Assembly: GCA_902779575.1 (NCBI GenBank)
Contig: CACZBW010000002.1
Location: 62,001-126,000, forward strand
DNA length: 64,000 bases
Direction of reading: 5' to 3'
Source: an uncultured Lachnospiraceae bacterium
GTDB taxonomy: Bacteria; Bacillota; Clostridia; Lachnospirales; Lachnospiraceae
Shown: piece by piece, positions 52,210-60,909 of the stretch
How the letters are laid out: each line of letters opens with the position of its first letter
Numbering within the stretch: the stretch's first letter is position 1
Position numbers and translations under genes: made by a program
The notes under the pieces: model-generated
The model's database searches: none
What the model saw: only the letters and a program-made list of their open reading frames with translations
What the model was told of the DNA's origin: nothing

Positions 52210-52731
52210 ATGATGAAAAAAAGTATCAGACTGTTTATCCTGACACTGACGGGACTTGGGCTTTTTGGAAATATCTGCCGTGCGGAGGTCATTCCTGCCC
52301 ATGGCCCGGGGCAGATCGGTTACCGGGCCGAAATACTGTGCAGCAGCCTGACTGTAAGAAAAGACGGCAATGCAGATTCCGATGCAGTGAAGACGCTGCA
52401 TTATGGAGACTTTCTGATTGTGGATAATATACAGTCAGACGGATGGGTAAAATGTTTTCTTGGCGACGATGTCAACGGAGGACCTGAAGGCTGGATCAAT
52501 ACGGATTACATTATCATTGACCCGGCCTGGTACCGGACGGATGACACAACGCCGGTATACGCCTGGAATGATACGAAGGCGCCGAAAGTTGCGCTGCTGG
52601 ACAAGGATACCACCCTGCCGATTATAAAGGATGAAGGGGACTGGTTCATCGTCAGCCTGCGGGGCGCAGCGGGATGGGTTCTCAAAAAAGACGCCGACCG
52701 TGTTGATACGACAGCCGAAGAGAACAATTAA
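52210..52731 (+). CDS. Exported SH3-domain-like protein
   Basis: The 173-residue product has a signal peptide (about 1-25, ending NICRA) and two SH3-like beta units (GYRAEILCSSLTVRKDGNADSDAVKTLHYGDFLIVDNIQSDGWVKCF, and TPVYAWNDTKAPKVALLDKDTTLPIIKDEGDWFIVSLRGAAGWVLKKD). Bacterial SH3 domains bind peptidoglycan, so it is likely a wall-associated protein. AAAGGAGC precedes ATG 52210. Its own weak promoter may be TTGCAA/TATCGT at 52143-52171. Single gene with a shared terminator. Confidence 0.75.
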   Translation: MMKKSIRLFILTLTGLGLFGNICRAEVIPAHGPGQIGYRAEILCSSLTVRKDGNADSDAVKTLHYGDFLIVDNIQSDGWVKCFLGDDVNGGPEGWINTDYIIIDPAWYRTDDTTPVYAWNDTKAPKVALLDKDTTLPIIKDEGDWFIVSLRGAAGWVLKKDADRVDTTAEENN

Positions 52732-52788
52732 GGAAAGAATTTATACGCTGTTTTTCAGGCCAATACCTGATGGCCAGCCGGACTTAGT

Positions 52789-52830
52789 AAAAGCTGAACG
52801 TTTCGCAGGAATTACGAACGTTCAGCTTTT
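52789..52830. terminator. Bidirectional terminator between SH3 and amidohydrolase genes
   Basis: A perfect 14-bp stem (52789-52802 with 52817-52830) with A/T-rich ends on both sides ends both converging genes. Confidence 0.85.
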
Positions 52831-52839
52831 CATTTTTAT

Positions 52840-54033
52840 TTATTTCAAGGGCAGACCAAGGTCCTCCGCGCCAAGCATCGCTGCCGCAGCGTAGAGCTGC
52901 GCTGCCTGCCGCATCGCCTGATCATCGGTATGAAAACGGGGCCGGTGAAGTTCTTCTACTGCTTCTCCTTCTGCCCTGCTGCCGACCCAGAAAAACCAGG
53001 AAGGAACATATTCGCCGTACAATGCGAAATCTTCACTGGCAAGTGAGGGCCGCGCATCTGTTATCCGGCCGGGAGCCGCCGTATCCGCCGCCTTCTTCGC
53101 ACCTGCAGCCAAATCCGGAAGGTTCCTGACTGTCGGAATCTGCTTTTCCCAGATTATCTCCCATTCACATTCATATGCGTCAGCTGTATTCCTGACGATC
53201 GCTTCCGTCCTGGAAATACTGCGTTCAAGAGCCACGTCTGAAAGTGACCGGATCGTCGCCTTCATCTCAACCTGATTCGCGACCAGATTTACGGGACTTC
53301 CTCCCTCGATATAGTTGATCGACAAAACAACTGAATCCAGCGGGCTCGTATTTCTGCTGACAATCGTCTGCAGCGACTGGATCACCGCTGCAGCACAGAC
53401 AATCGGATCAACATTGAGATGCGGCATGGAACCGTGGCCGCCGCGGCCTTTGATCCGGATGGTCATATTCCGTTTGGCGGCCATGAGCGCTCCATCATGA
53501 AGAACTATTTTGCCGGATTCGACGGACGGCCAGTTATGAATGCCGAATATCGCACGGGGATGGATGCGGTCAAACAGTCCTGCGTCAATCAGCGCTCCTG
53601 CACCGGTCGTCCCCTCTTCCGCCGGCTGAAAGATCAGATCCACAGTGTTCCTGAGCAGTCCCTGCGTCTTCAGTCTGGCAAGAATCAGTACCGCTCCGAG
53701 AAGCGACGCCGTATGAAAATCATGGCCGCATGCGTGCATAACGCCCTCGCTGCGGGATTTCCAGGGACTTTCATACATCTCTGTCTGCGGAAGTGCGTCA
53801 ATATCCGCCCGCAGGGCAACTTCCGTTCCGCTCCCGTCTCCGGCAATCCTTGCCAGTACGCCGGTGGGGGTGCCGGTCTTAAGAAACTCCGCACAGGGCA
53901 GTTTTTCCAGAAATGTCCGGATCACACCGCTTGTTCTGAACTCTTCCTTCGAAAGCTCCGGATGCATATGGAGATCTCTTTTGATTTGAAGAATCTGCTC
54001 AAACTCATCCGGAAGAAGTGTTATTCCATCCAT
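52840..54033 (-). CDS. M20D amidohydrolase (hippurate/N-acyl-amino-acid hydrolase-like)
   Basis: The 397-residue product has the M20D signatures: RDLHMHPELSKEE, VALRADIDALPQTE, GVMHACGHDFHTASLLGA (zinc site), LIFQPAEEGTTGAGALIDAG, IHNWPSVESG, GRGGHGSMPHLNVDPI and ASEDFALYGEYVP. It removes acyl groups from N-acyl amino acids or similar amides. AGAGGATC precedes ATG 54033. Exact substrate unknown. Confidence 0.93.
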   Translation of the reverse strand: MDGITLLPDEFEQILQIKRDLHMHPELSKEEFRTSGVIRTFLEKLPCAEFLKTGTPTGVLARIAGDGSGTEVALRADIDALPQTEMYESPWKSRSEGVMHACGHDFHTASLLGAVLILARLKTQGLLRNTVDLIFQPAEEGTTGAGALIDAGLFDRIHPRAIFGIHNWPSVESGKIVLHDGALMAAKRNMTIRIKGRGGHGSMPHLNVDPIVCAAAVIQSLQTIVSRNTSPLDSVVLSINYIEGGSPVNLVANQVEMKATIRSLSDVALERSISRTEAIVRNTADAYECEWEIIWEKQIPTVRNLPDLAAGAKKAADTAAPGRITDARPSLASEDFALYGEYVPSWFFWVGSRAEGEAVEELHRPRFHTDDQAMRQAAQLYAAAAMLGAEDLGLPLK

Positions 54034-54361
54034 AATGATCCTCTCTATACGTTCTTACAGTAAAATCTATAATTCCCGCAGATCGCCGGCAGTAAATACC
54101 ATCACCGGATACAATGCTCCTCCGCCGCTGTTCCTATCATAACACAAACTCCTGACCAATACCTTTTCAGCAGAGTATTTTGTCTCCAACTATTTTTCCG
54201 GATATGCTGACTCTGAGCGGGTGTATATGGTAGAATAATATTGTTTAATGATCCTTCCTTTGCATGACGGAAGGATTATCATATGCATAAAGATACAATG
54301 CCATTAGCGGGAACAGAAAACTTCGTCCGGACCTGTGCTTTTTCAAAGGAGGAAACGAAAA
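54034..54361 (+). other. Upstream region of the exported protein and cyclase genes
   Basis: It holds a candidate weak promoter CTGACT/TAGAAT (54207-54236, 18-base spacer) and a stem at 54248-54258/54269-54282 with a 3-base bulge and no T-run, about 80 bases before the start. Nothing else is seen. Confidence 0.4.
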
Positions 54362-55357
54362 ATGCTCAAAACGATCGGTATAATCATGGTCACTCTCTTG
54401 ATAACTGTCGTTAAGCTGCCCTCTACGGCGTTTGCCGGCGAGGAAAAACCGTCGGTCTCCGAGGCAGGAGAAACCGGGGAGGAGACGACAGATCTGCAGA
54501 CGCAGGGTCAGGAGAAGAGTGACGAGCAGGCGGGTCTTGAGAAGCTGCTTGCGCAGGTTAAGGAAATTCTGCCGATCATTCTCGGGATGAACGGCGATGA
54601 TCCCTTAAGCAATAAAGAGCGGATCGCTGTTCAGGTTAAAAGATTTGTGAAGAAACCCGGACAGGTTTTAGGTGATTTCTGGGATTCTGTTTTTGGAACC
54701 GGAGCCGATGGGATTTCAAAGGAGAATGTCCCCGAAAAAAAAGGGAAAGTGAATTTTGTCATGAGCCTTCCTGATCCGGTTAAGATGCCTGACACTTATT
54801 CTGTCTCCTACCATCGTCTCGACAAAAAGAAAAAAGAGGTCATAACGCTTCTCGAACGTGACTCGGATGGAAATATCCATTTTGTTGACGGGAAAACCGA
54901 GCAGGTATTTGTCAAAACGGATGAAGGATTCCGCATGTACCCTGTCCGGGCAGGCCAGACCGGCTTCGGCAGATGGAACGGTGTAGTATTAAGCGCAAGA
55001 AGTGTGCGTGAAAAAACTGCTCCCTTCTGGGACTGTGCAGATCAGACTTTTATCAAATGGCTTGGCGTTGACCTCACGGAAAAGACAGAATATCTCGGAC
55101 GTCCGTGCGGTCTTTATCACGCGCAGCCTGGGACCATTACTTTTACCTATCAGTGCGATATGGTCATCGACGATGAGACCGGGATCTGCCTCTGCTATAC
55201 TGCGGATAAACTGCTTAAAGGCGCAACATACAATATAACGGAAGATCATACGATTGAGATCGGGATCGGCGATTACAGGATCGGCAGTGACGGGATGAAA
55301 TTCTACTGTACAGAATTTAAGACCGAAGACGTTTCCTTCGATCTGCCGGAACTGTAA
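54362..55357 (+). CDS. Exported protein of unknown function
   Basis: The 331-residue product has a signal peptide (about 1-26, IIMVTLLITVVKLPSTAFAG), an acidic low-complexity linker (about 28-60), and a C-terminal beta-rich domain (about 120-331) with Tyr/Phe/Gly-rich strands such as KVNFVMSLPDPVKMPDTYSVSYHRLDKKKKE and GTITFTYQCDMVIDDETGICLCYTADKL. It has four Cys in the domain. I recognise no family. ATG 54362 has AAAGGAGGAAACG upstream. It precedes the cyclase gene by 79 bases on the same strand, possibly in one transcript. Confidence 0.6.
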   Translation: MLKTIGIIMVTLLITVVKLPSTAFAGEEKPSVSEAGETGEETTDLQTQGQEKSDEQAGLEKLLAQVKEILPIILGMNGDDPLSNKERIAVQVKRFVKKPGQVLGDFWDSVFGTGADGISKENVPEKKGKVNFVMSLPDPVKMPDTYSVSYHRLDKKKKEVITLLERDSDGNIHFVDGKTEQVFVKTDEGFRMYPVRAGQTGFGRWNGVVLSARSVREKTAPFWDCADQTFIKWLGVDLTEKTEYLGRPCGLYHAQPGTITFTYQCDMVIDDETGICLCYTADKLLKGATYNITEDHTIEIGIGDYRIGSDGMKFYCTEFKTEDVSFDLPEL

Positions 55358-55436
55358 AGCTCCGGGCCGAATAAACAAACTTGCATTTGAAAGCTGACGG
55401 GAATCATCCGCCATCTGTGCTGAAAGCGGTAATCAT

Positions 55437-56783
55437 ATGGAAAAACCCAGCCTCGCCTACAGAGACCTCAATGATAATCAGATGAGGTTTATCTTCTCGA
55501 CAATTGAAGATGCCCTGTGTATCACGAACGGAAAAGGCCACATTCTGTATGTCAATCCTGCGGCGGAAGAGCTTCTGGGCGTTTCAAAAAAAGGGATCCA
55601 GAAAAAACGTCTGCATGAAGTCATACCTTTTGTGGAACGGAATGATGAATTCATACAGACCTTCATTGATACCTTTGATAAGAAAACCAGATGCCGTCAT
55701 AAACTGGTTGATTACGAAAACCTCAACGGCAAAGTACTGAAGCTTCGGATCAGCATGTCTTATTCGGATTACTTCGGCGGCATTTTCGTGGTTCTGCTCA
55801 GTGACCTGACCGAACTGTTCAGGGTTAATTCCGCCTTCTCGCGCTACACTTCTCCACAGATCGCCGAGTATGTGCTGACGACCGAAGAAGGGGAGCGCCA
55901 GGGCGGCAAATCCAGGGATGTCACCATCCTAATGAGCGATCTGCGCGGTTTCACAGCAATCAGCGCAAGACTCGACCCAATGCAGCTGATTCATCTGCTG
56001 AACAATTATTTCGAAAAAATGGTCGAAATAATCGAGAAGTACAGCGGAACGGTCATCGAATTCCTGGGTGACGGGATCTTTGTCGTATTCGGCGCTCCCG
56101 CTGATGATCCGCTTCATCCATCTCACGCTGTTCACTGTGCCGTCGAAATGCAGAATAAGATGGAAGAGGTCAATGCCTGGAACCGGGGCGAGGGTCTCCC
56201 GGAGCTGGAAATGGGCATCGGTATCCACTCGGGTCTGTCTGTCGTCGGAAACATCGGTTCGATTCAGAAAATGAAATACGGATGTATAGGGGAAACCGTC
56301 AATCTGGCCGGCCGTATCGAAAGTCTGACAATCGGAGGACAGGTCCTGATTTCTTCATCTGTCCGGGACCGGATTACCGAGCATCTCCGGATCGGATCGA
56401 AACAGACCTTCATGCCCAAGGGCTCGCAGTCAGATATCATTGTGCTGGAAGTTACTGCCATTGGATCCACAGTGCTGACCCAGTCAGAGGATCCTGGTTT
56501 CCCGCATGAAATAGCTCCTCCCTGGCCGCAGCTGCAGTTTTCTCTTCTGAACGGAAAAACTGTCGAAATGGTCACTTACGAAGGTGTTCTGACTGCCTTC
56601 TCCGGGGATCATCGTTTCCTGTGGCTGAAGACGGCAGCCGAACTGAGGCTGCGCCGGAATGTCCTTCTGAAGGTCGGAAACGGCCTTTACGCGAAAATTC
56701 TTTCCAGGGACAAGGACACTTATATTCTTTGTCTCACCCCGAAACCGGACAACCTGGAAGAGCTACTGCGCTCACTGTCGTAA
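55437..56783 (+). CDS. PAS-domain class III nucleotidyl cyclase, guanylate-type selectivity residues
   Basis: The 448-residue cytoplasmic product has a PAS domain (about 10-125; YVNPAAEELLGVS), a class III cyclase domain (about 158-340) and a C-terminal domain (about 365-448) I do not recognise. Metal Asp168 is in SDLRGFTAIS, Asp212 in FLGDGIFVVFG; transition-state Asn289/Arg293 are in VNLAGRIE. The purine-selecting positions are Glu208 (VIEFLGD) and Gly282 (YGCIGETVN), where adenylate cyclases normally have Lys and Asp/Thr. So it may make cGMP rather than cAMP. A tandem CNB protein gene faces it. Confidence 0.88.
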   Translation: MEKPSLAYRDLNDNQMRFIFSTIEDALCITNGKGHILYVNPAAEELLGVSKKGIQKKRLHEVIPFVERNDEFIQTFIDTFDKKTRCRHKLVDYENLNGKVLKLRISMSYSDYFGGIFVVLLSDLTELFRVNSAFSRYTSPQIAEYVLTTEEGERQGGKSRDVTILMSDLRGFTAISARLDPMQLIHLLNNYFEKMVEIIEKYSGTVIEFLGDGIFVVFGAPADDPLHPSHAVHCAVEMQNKMEEVNAWNRGEGLPELEMGIGIHSGLSVVGNIGSIQKMKYGCIGETVNLAGRIESLTIGGQVLISSSVRDRITEHLRIGSKQTFMPKGSQSDIIVLEVTAIGSTVLTQSEDPGFPHEIAPPWPQLQFSLLNGKTVEMVTYEGVLTAFSGDHRFLWLKTAAELRLRRNVLLKVGNGLYAKILSRDKDTYILCLTPKPDNLEELLRSLS

Positions 56784-56850
56784 AGCGGTATCCCGGAGCG
56801 TACATACTCAGTAAAGAAATACAGCCGGCAAGGGGAATCTCATCGGAATC

Positions 56851-56886
56851 AAAAAAGGAGTGTGCGATATGCCACACTCCTTTTTT
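56851..56886. terminator. Bidirectional terminator between cyclase and CNB genes
   Basis: A perfect 14-bp stem (56851-56864 with 56873-56886) starts with six As and ends with six Ts. Confidence 0.9.
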
Positions 56887-56941
56887 CATCTTATTGGTTT
56901 TTCTTTATACGGATTTCTCTGTCCGGTATCTGTCGTTCACA

Positions 56942-57826
56942 TTATTCGCCGCAGATTTCCGCGATCTGGTCGCAGACCTTCAGATAATCCCTGGTCAGAT
57001 TCCTCAGCCGGCGGGAAAGATGGTCTGTAATCATCCAGACCTTCATCGGATTCTGCTGGAACAGTTCTGCCAGATCATCCGGTGTAATCGTCTCGATGGT
57101 TGTGTCCTCAAGCGCCACTACTGTAGCACTGCGCGGTTCACCGGCAACCATGCCCATCTCACCGAAAAACTGATTCGTAAACAGCTCCGCAATCTTCTTT
57201 TCGTCAACTGTTCCGTATCCGGTATAGACCCCGACACTTCCCCAGTGAATGTCATACATGCTGTTTGCAGTCACGCCTTCTCTGCAGATAACCGTTCCGG
57301 CCTTATACTCATTGACCTTTTTGGCGAAACCGTTTCTATGATCACTGCTCTGCAGCGTATCGACACTGACCTGAGACAGCTTCTTCAGATTTTTCTTGTA
57401 GGTTCTGTAAGTTTCAATCCTTTCTACGATAGCACTGCCGCCCTCCACTTTTGCTCTTTCAAGATCTTCCAGCGCATTCTCATAGGTTTCGGTCATGCTT
57501 CTGATCCGTGATCCAATATATTTCATCAGCTCATAGATCTTTTCCGGCTGCTCTTTATAATACTGCGGAATCTGATCACCTGGGATCTCAAGAACACGCG
57601 TGTTGTCTTCTGCCGCAATAACCGTAGCGCTGTGCGGAATACCGCCCTCAAGCAGGGCCATCTCTCCGAAATAGGCGCCTTCCTTCAGCGTTGCAAGAGG
57701 AATCTGCTTTTCAGAATCATTCGTCACAAAGACATCCGCCGAACCATTTATAATCTGATAAAAAAACGGATCATTCTCACCCTGTCTGATCATGACATCG
57801 CCGCTGTTAAATACCTTTTCCTGCAT
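56942..57826 (-). CDS. Tandem cyclic-nucleotide-binding domain protein
   Basis: The 294-residue product has two CNB domains (about 5-100 and 172-262), joined by a helical linker, and no membrane segment or HTH. The second phosphate-binding cassette is complete (FGEMGMVAGEPRSATVV, Arg232). The first reads FGEMALLEGGIPHSATVI, with His65 in place of the Arg, so it may bind weakly or sense another ligand. A helical tail (about 262-294) ends the protein. ATG 57826 has AAGGGTGG upstream. It faces the cyclase gene and is a probable effector of its product (inference). No DNA-binding domain is visible. Confidence 0.88.
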   Translation of the reverse strand: MQEKVFNSGDVMIRQGENDPFFYQIINGSADVFVTNDSEKQIPLATLKEGAYFGEMALLEGGIPHSATVIAAEDNTRVLEIPGDQIPQYYKEQPEKIYELMKYIGSRIRSMTETYENALEDLERAKVEGGSAIVERIETYRTYKKNLKKLSQVSVDTLQSSDHRNGFAKKVNEYKAGTVICREGVTANSMYDIHWGSVGVYTGYGTVDEKKIAELFTNQFFGEMGMVAGEPRSATVVALEDTTIETITPDDLAELFQQNPMKVWMITDHLSRRLRNLTRDYLKVCDQIAEICGE

Positions 57827-58064
57827 GATTTCCACCCTTTCTTCTGTGAATCTGCCGTTTTTCTGAAACACAAACGGTCAAAATATAAAGACCTTCGAAA
57901 CAAAAACGATCAAAGCCGAAAGACTTCCGATAAAGAGTTCCCGGCTAATCTTAATATTAAAAATATATCAGTACTTAATTGAAATATCAATCATTTTCAG
58001 CAGGATCTTTCCGCTTCTCCCATCATCAGCGCTCTGCTGCAGCTACGCCGGAAGGCTCCTGTTG

Positions 58065-59090
58065 CTAATAGCGATTATGAACCTTTTCCGCAAAGCACAG
58101 GACATCTTTAATCTGCACTGCCGTCCCGTCATCCAGGACCGCTGTGCCGCTCATCCTGCCGAAGACCTGATGCTGATCCGACACGATCAGTTTAAAATCA
58201 AGGTCAGCCGCCCTGTCAAGAACCGGAACAAAATCCATCTCGAACCTTCCGTCAGAAGAGGTAAACTTCCACGGATCCATATATCCGCTGTCGGGGATAT
58301 GGAATGTCACATCGTCCAGTTTATGCACTTTTCCATTATAAAAGAGTACATTCTCAGACGCCGCTTTCGTATTTCCAAACCCATATCCGATATTGAATCC
58401 AAAGCTGCTGCCGTCAATATCCGCATTTCCGGAACCCCAGTACCATGTATTGTCATAGGTCCAGACGCCTCTCCCCCAGTCAAGGGTTCCGAAATCCTTC
58501 TCCGGATTGAACTCATATCGCTTCCCATCATACATTACATACCCTGAAGCACGCATGCAGTTGATCTTCTGGTTGTAATAGAAGGCATGTCTCTGATCCC
58601 ACGGCGTAGCGATTACCATGGAGTCCATATCAGGCTGCCGCAGCGTAATATCACACTTAAGATTTTTTCCCTCATGGAAATTCCGGAAGAGACACTGGAT
58701 TCTCCTGCTGCCGTTTCCAGCAGAAAAACGCATGTGCAGACGTTTATCTTTATACTCCGTTATTCCATCTGAAGAATCTTCAGGAAGATGCAGTTTTCCC
58801 ATCGGAAAGGCATTCAGCACGGTTTCCGTATGCTCCCACGCTTTTTCGCCGAAAAGCAGCAAAGAAGCAGACTGCAGGCCGATATATCCGTCATCGGAAA
58901 TCGTAAAAGCCACCCCGAACTGATCACTCAGCACAAGGTAATAATCCCATTCCTTGATGCGCCATTTCGGTGCCTTTATCATATCCCGGCGGTATTTCTG
59001 CACCATTCTCCGGGACCAGCCCGGTTCTCTTAATTCGCCATTTTCATCAAGCAGAAACTGTTCCGTTATGACTTCATGATTTCTACCCAT
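58065..59090 (-). CDS. DUF2804 family protein
   Basis: The 341-residue product contains the DUF2804 signature DFGTLDWGRGVWTYDNTWYWGSGNADIDGSSFGFNIGYGFG and FHEGKNLKCDITL, with a lipocalin-like beta-barrel pattern of Trp/Tyr/Phe strands, and no signal peptide. Function is unknown. ATG 59090 follows GGGAGGAGGC; the upstream frame (to 59168) is rejected. It is downstream of the small EamA transporter gene (74-base gap). Confidence 0.8.
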   Translation of the reverse strand: MGRNHEVITEQFLLDENGELREPGWSRRMVQKYRRDMIKAPKWRIKEWDYYLVLSDQFGVAFTISDDGYIGLQSASLLLFGEKAWEHTETVLNAFPMGKLHLPEDSSDGITEYKDKRLHMRFSAGNGSRRIQCLFRNFHEGKNLKCDITLRQPDMDSMVIATPWDQRHAFYYNQKINCMRASGYVMYDGKRYEFNPEKDFGTLDWGRGVWTYDNTWYWGSGNADIDGSSFGFNIGYGFGNTKAASENVLFYNGKVHKLDDVTFHIPDSGYMDPWKFTSSDGRFEMDFVPVLDRAADLDFKLIVSDQHQVFGRMSGTAVLDDGTAVQIKDVLCFAEKVHNRY

Positions 59091-59164
59091 AAAGCCTCCT
59101 CCCATTTCATATAAAAAACCGTGCCGACAGTTTTTATATCCGTCAGAATTTCTCATGATACTGT

Positions 59165-59581
59165 TCATAAAACCATCAGCAGAGTACCTGCTCCAATCAG
59201 GATGCAGCCGAGAATCGACTTTGCCGTAAACTCCTCATGAAGAAAAATAAAAGCGAGCACAAGAGTAATAATTACGCTCAGCTTATCAATGGGAACAACC
59301 TTTGACGCTTCTCCCATCTGCAGCGCTTTATAATAACAGAGCCACGACGCTCCTGTTGCGAGACCGGACAGAATAAGAAAGATCCAGCTCTTCCGGCTGA
59401 TGGAGTGTATTCCTCCCTGCTGATTTGTCAGGAAAACCATGCCCCAGGCCATTATGACAACAACTATGGTCCGAATCGCGGTTGCCAGATTGGAATTAAC
59501 GCCCTCAATACCGACTTTGGCAAGAATCGAAGTAAGAGCAGCAAATACAGCAGAACCTAATGCAAACCAGAACCACATCAT
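59165..59581 (-). CDS. Small EamA/DMT-family transporter
   Basis: The 138-residue product has five membrane helices in the EamA half-unit pattern (VFAALTSILAKVGIEGVNSNLATAIRT, ATGASWLCYYKALQMGEASKVVPIDKLSVIIT, FLHEEFTAKSILGCILIGAGTLLM). Half-size EamA proteins form dimers. Substrate unknown. It starts 15 bases after the esterase stop. Confidence 0.9.
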   Translation of the reverse strand: MMWFWFALGSAVFAALTSILAKVGIEGVNSNLATAIRTIVVVIMAWGMVFLTNQQGGIHSISRKSWIFLILSGLATGASWLCYYKALQMGEASKVVPIDKLSVIITLVLAFIFLHEEFTAKSILGCILIGAGTLLMVL

Positions 59582-59596
59582 CTATACTTTCGCCCC

Positions 59597-60430
59597 CTAT
59601 CGCTCCTCAATCCAGGAAAAGAACTTATCCAGTCCTTTATTCTCTTCCCTGGTCTCCAGGAACATTCCTGCCGTGTACCATGAATGCGTATTCTTCTTAT
59701 CCGTTACACTATATAATTCGCAGACAATTCCCAGTTCTTCTGCCCTTGCGGCAAAATCCTCCGCACAGGCGTATTCAATCAGCCCGTCATGTCTGCTCTG
59801 GATCAGCAGCATGGGAATCGAACTTTTTCCCATCAGCATTACCGGTTCACCGTTTCGCCTGTCAAAGCCTTCCCGGAAAAGCTGCCCCAGCAGCAATCTG
59901 ACCGTCAGAGACTGATCCTCTCTGAAACTGTAGGGTCCGCCGGAACCGATAAAGCCAATGACATTTGATATATCCACCCTGTACTTTTCCTGAACCTTCC
60001 TGCAATAGCACATGATAGATCCCAGATGTGCCCCCGCCGACGGACCGGCAATTATGATCTTTGATATATCTGTCCCTTTTTCCTTCAAATAGCTGACTGC
60101 GGAATTATACGCCGCACAGACATCTTTAATCTGGCAGGGATATTTGTATCCGGGAGATAACCGGTAGCCCAGCGAAAAAAACCTGTACCCCTGATCACAG
60201 ACGCACTGTCCGACAAAATCAAAAAACCTTGGATTACCGGCATTCCAGCCCCCTCCATGAATCCAGACAATAATCTTATCGCTGACAATCTTCTCCGGCT
60301 CATAATACAGGAAGTACTGTTCCTTATTCTTCCCATAGGACACCATTTCAGGCTTATACTTTCTCTTTACCTGAAACATCTTTCTGTACAGCCCGAAATA
60401 GCTCAGGCTTTCTCTCAAAGAATCATTCAT
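59597..60430 (-). CDS. Alpha/beta hydrolase (esterase/lipase)
   Basis: The product has the HSL/BD-FAE esterase signature: WIHGGGWNAGNP (oxyanion hole), GYRLSPGYKYPCQIKDVCAAYNSAVSYL, GPSAGAHLGSI (nucleophile Ser) and a late HSWYTAGMF His. I chose ATG 60430 (278 residues), behind GGAGG, over the TTG 17 codons upstream, which lacks a ribosome site. It probably hydrolyses small ester substrates in the cytoplasm. It starts a run with the EamA transporter and DUF2804 genes. Confidence 0.88.
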   Translation of the reverse strand: MNDSLRESLSYFGLYRKMFQVKRKYKPEMVSYGKNKEQYFLYYEPEKIVSDKIIVWIHGGGWNAGNPRFFDFVGQCVCDQGYRFFSLGYRLSPGYKYPCQIKDVCAAYNSAVSYLKEKGTDISKIIIAGPSAGAHLGSIMCYCRKVQEKYRVDISNVIGFIGSGGPYSFREDQSLTVRLLLGQLFREGFDRRNGEPVMLMGKSSIPMLLIQSRHDGLIEYACAEDFAARAEELGIVCELYSVTDKKNTHSWYTAGMFLETREENKGLDKFFSWIEER

Positions 60431-60497
60431 TCCTAAAAGAACCTCCGGAATTCTTCTTTCTTCATTTGCTTTCTTCTCCAATTATTACCAATTTACA

Positions 60498-60803
60498 TCA
60501 TTCTTCCGGCAGATCATTTTCAAAAATAAAAGGCTTATCTTTTCTGTACCGGATATTCATCGTTCTTCCCGCAAGAGACTGCGGGTCCGGATCATCGAGA
60601 GGATGAAACACATACCATCCGTTCCGTCTTGTACCATCTGCGTCATATACAATTTCATATGCATTGTAATCGGCTTCCCGGGGGCCCATTTTTGTTCTTA
60701 TTGTCGCCCTTTCGCACTTCCCCGTAAAAACAGCGGTGGTGGATTTCCATTTTCGCATATCCCTGTGATGCGTCAGGCGCACAAAAAAGCCAAAGAGATT
60801 CAT
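60498..60803 (-). CDS. Small protein of unknown function, 101 aa
   Basis: The frame starts at ATG 60803 behind GGGAGGGG. The product begins MNLFGFFVRLTHHRDMRKWK and has beta-rich segments such as DYNAYEIVYDADGTRRNGWYVFHPLDDPDPQSLAGRTMNIRYRKDKPF; no family is recognised. The first 16 residues could be a short amphipathic helix. It lies between the PEP-binding gene and the esterase, about 70 bases from the esterase start. Confidence 0.6.
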   Translation of the reverse strand: MNLFGFFVRLTHHRDMRKWKSTTAVFTGKCERATIRTKMGPREADYNAYEIVYDADGTRRNGWYVFHPLDDPDPQSLAGRTMNIRYRKDKPFIFENDLPEE

Positions 60804-60909
60804 CTCAATACCCCTCCCTGATTCTCTGCGGTTTCTGTGTATTAATATAGCCGGGACTATGCCCGGCTTCAACATTCCTATATGAAAAAGTTTAAGGGTT
60901 TCCGACTTC

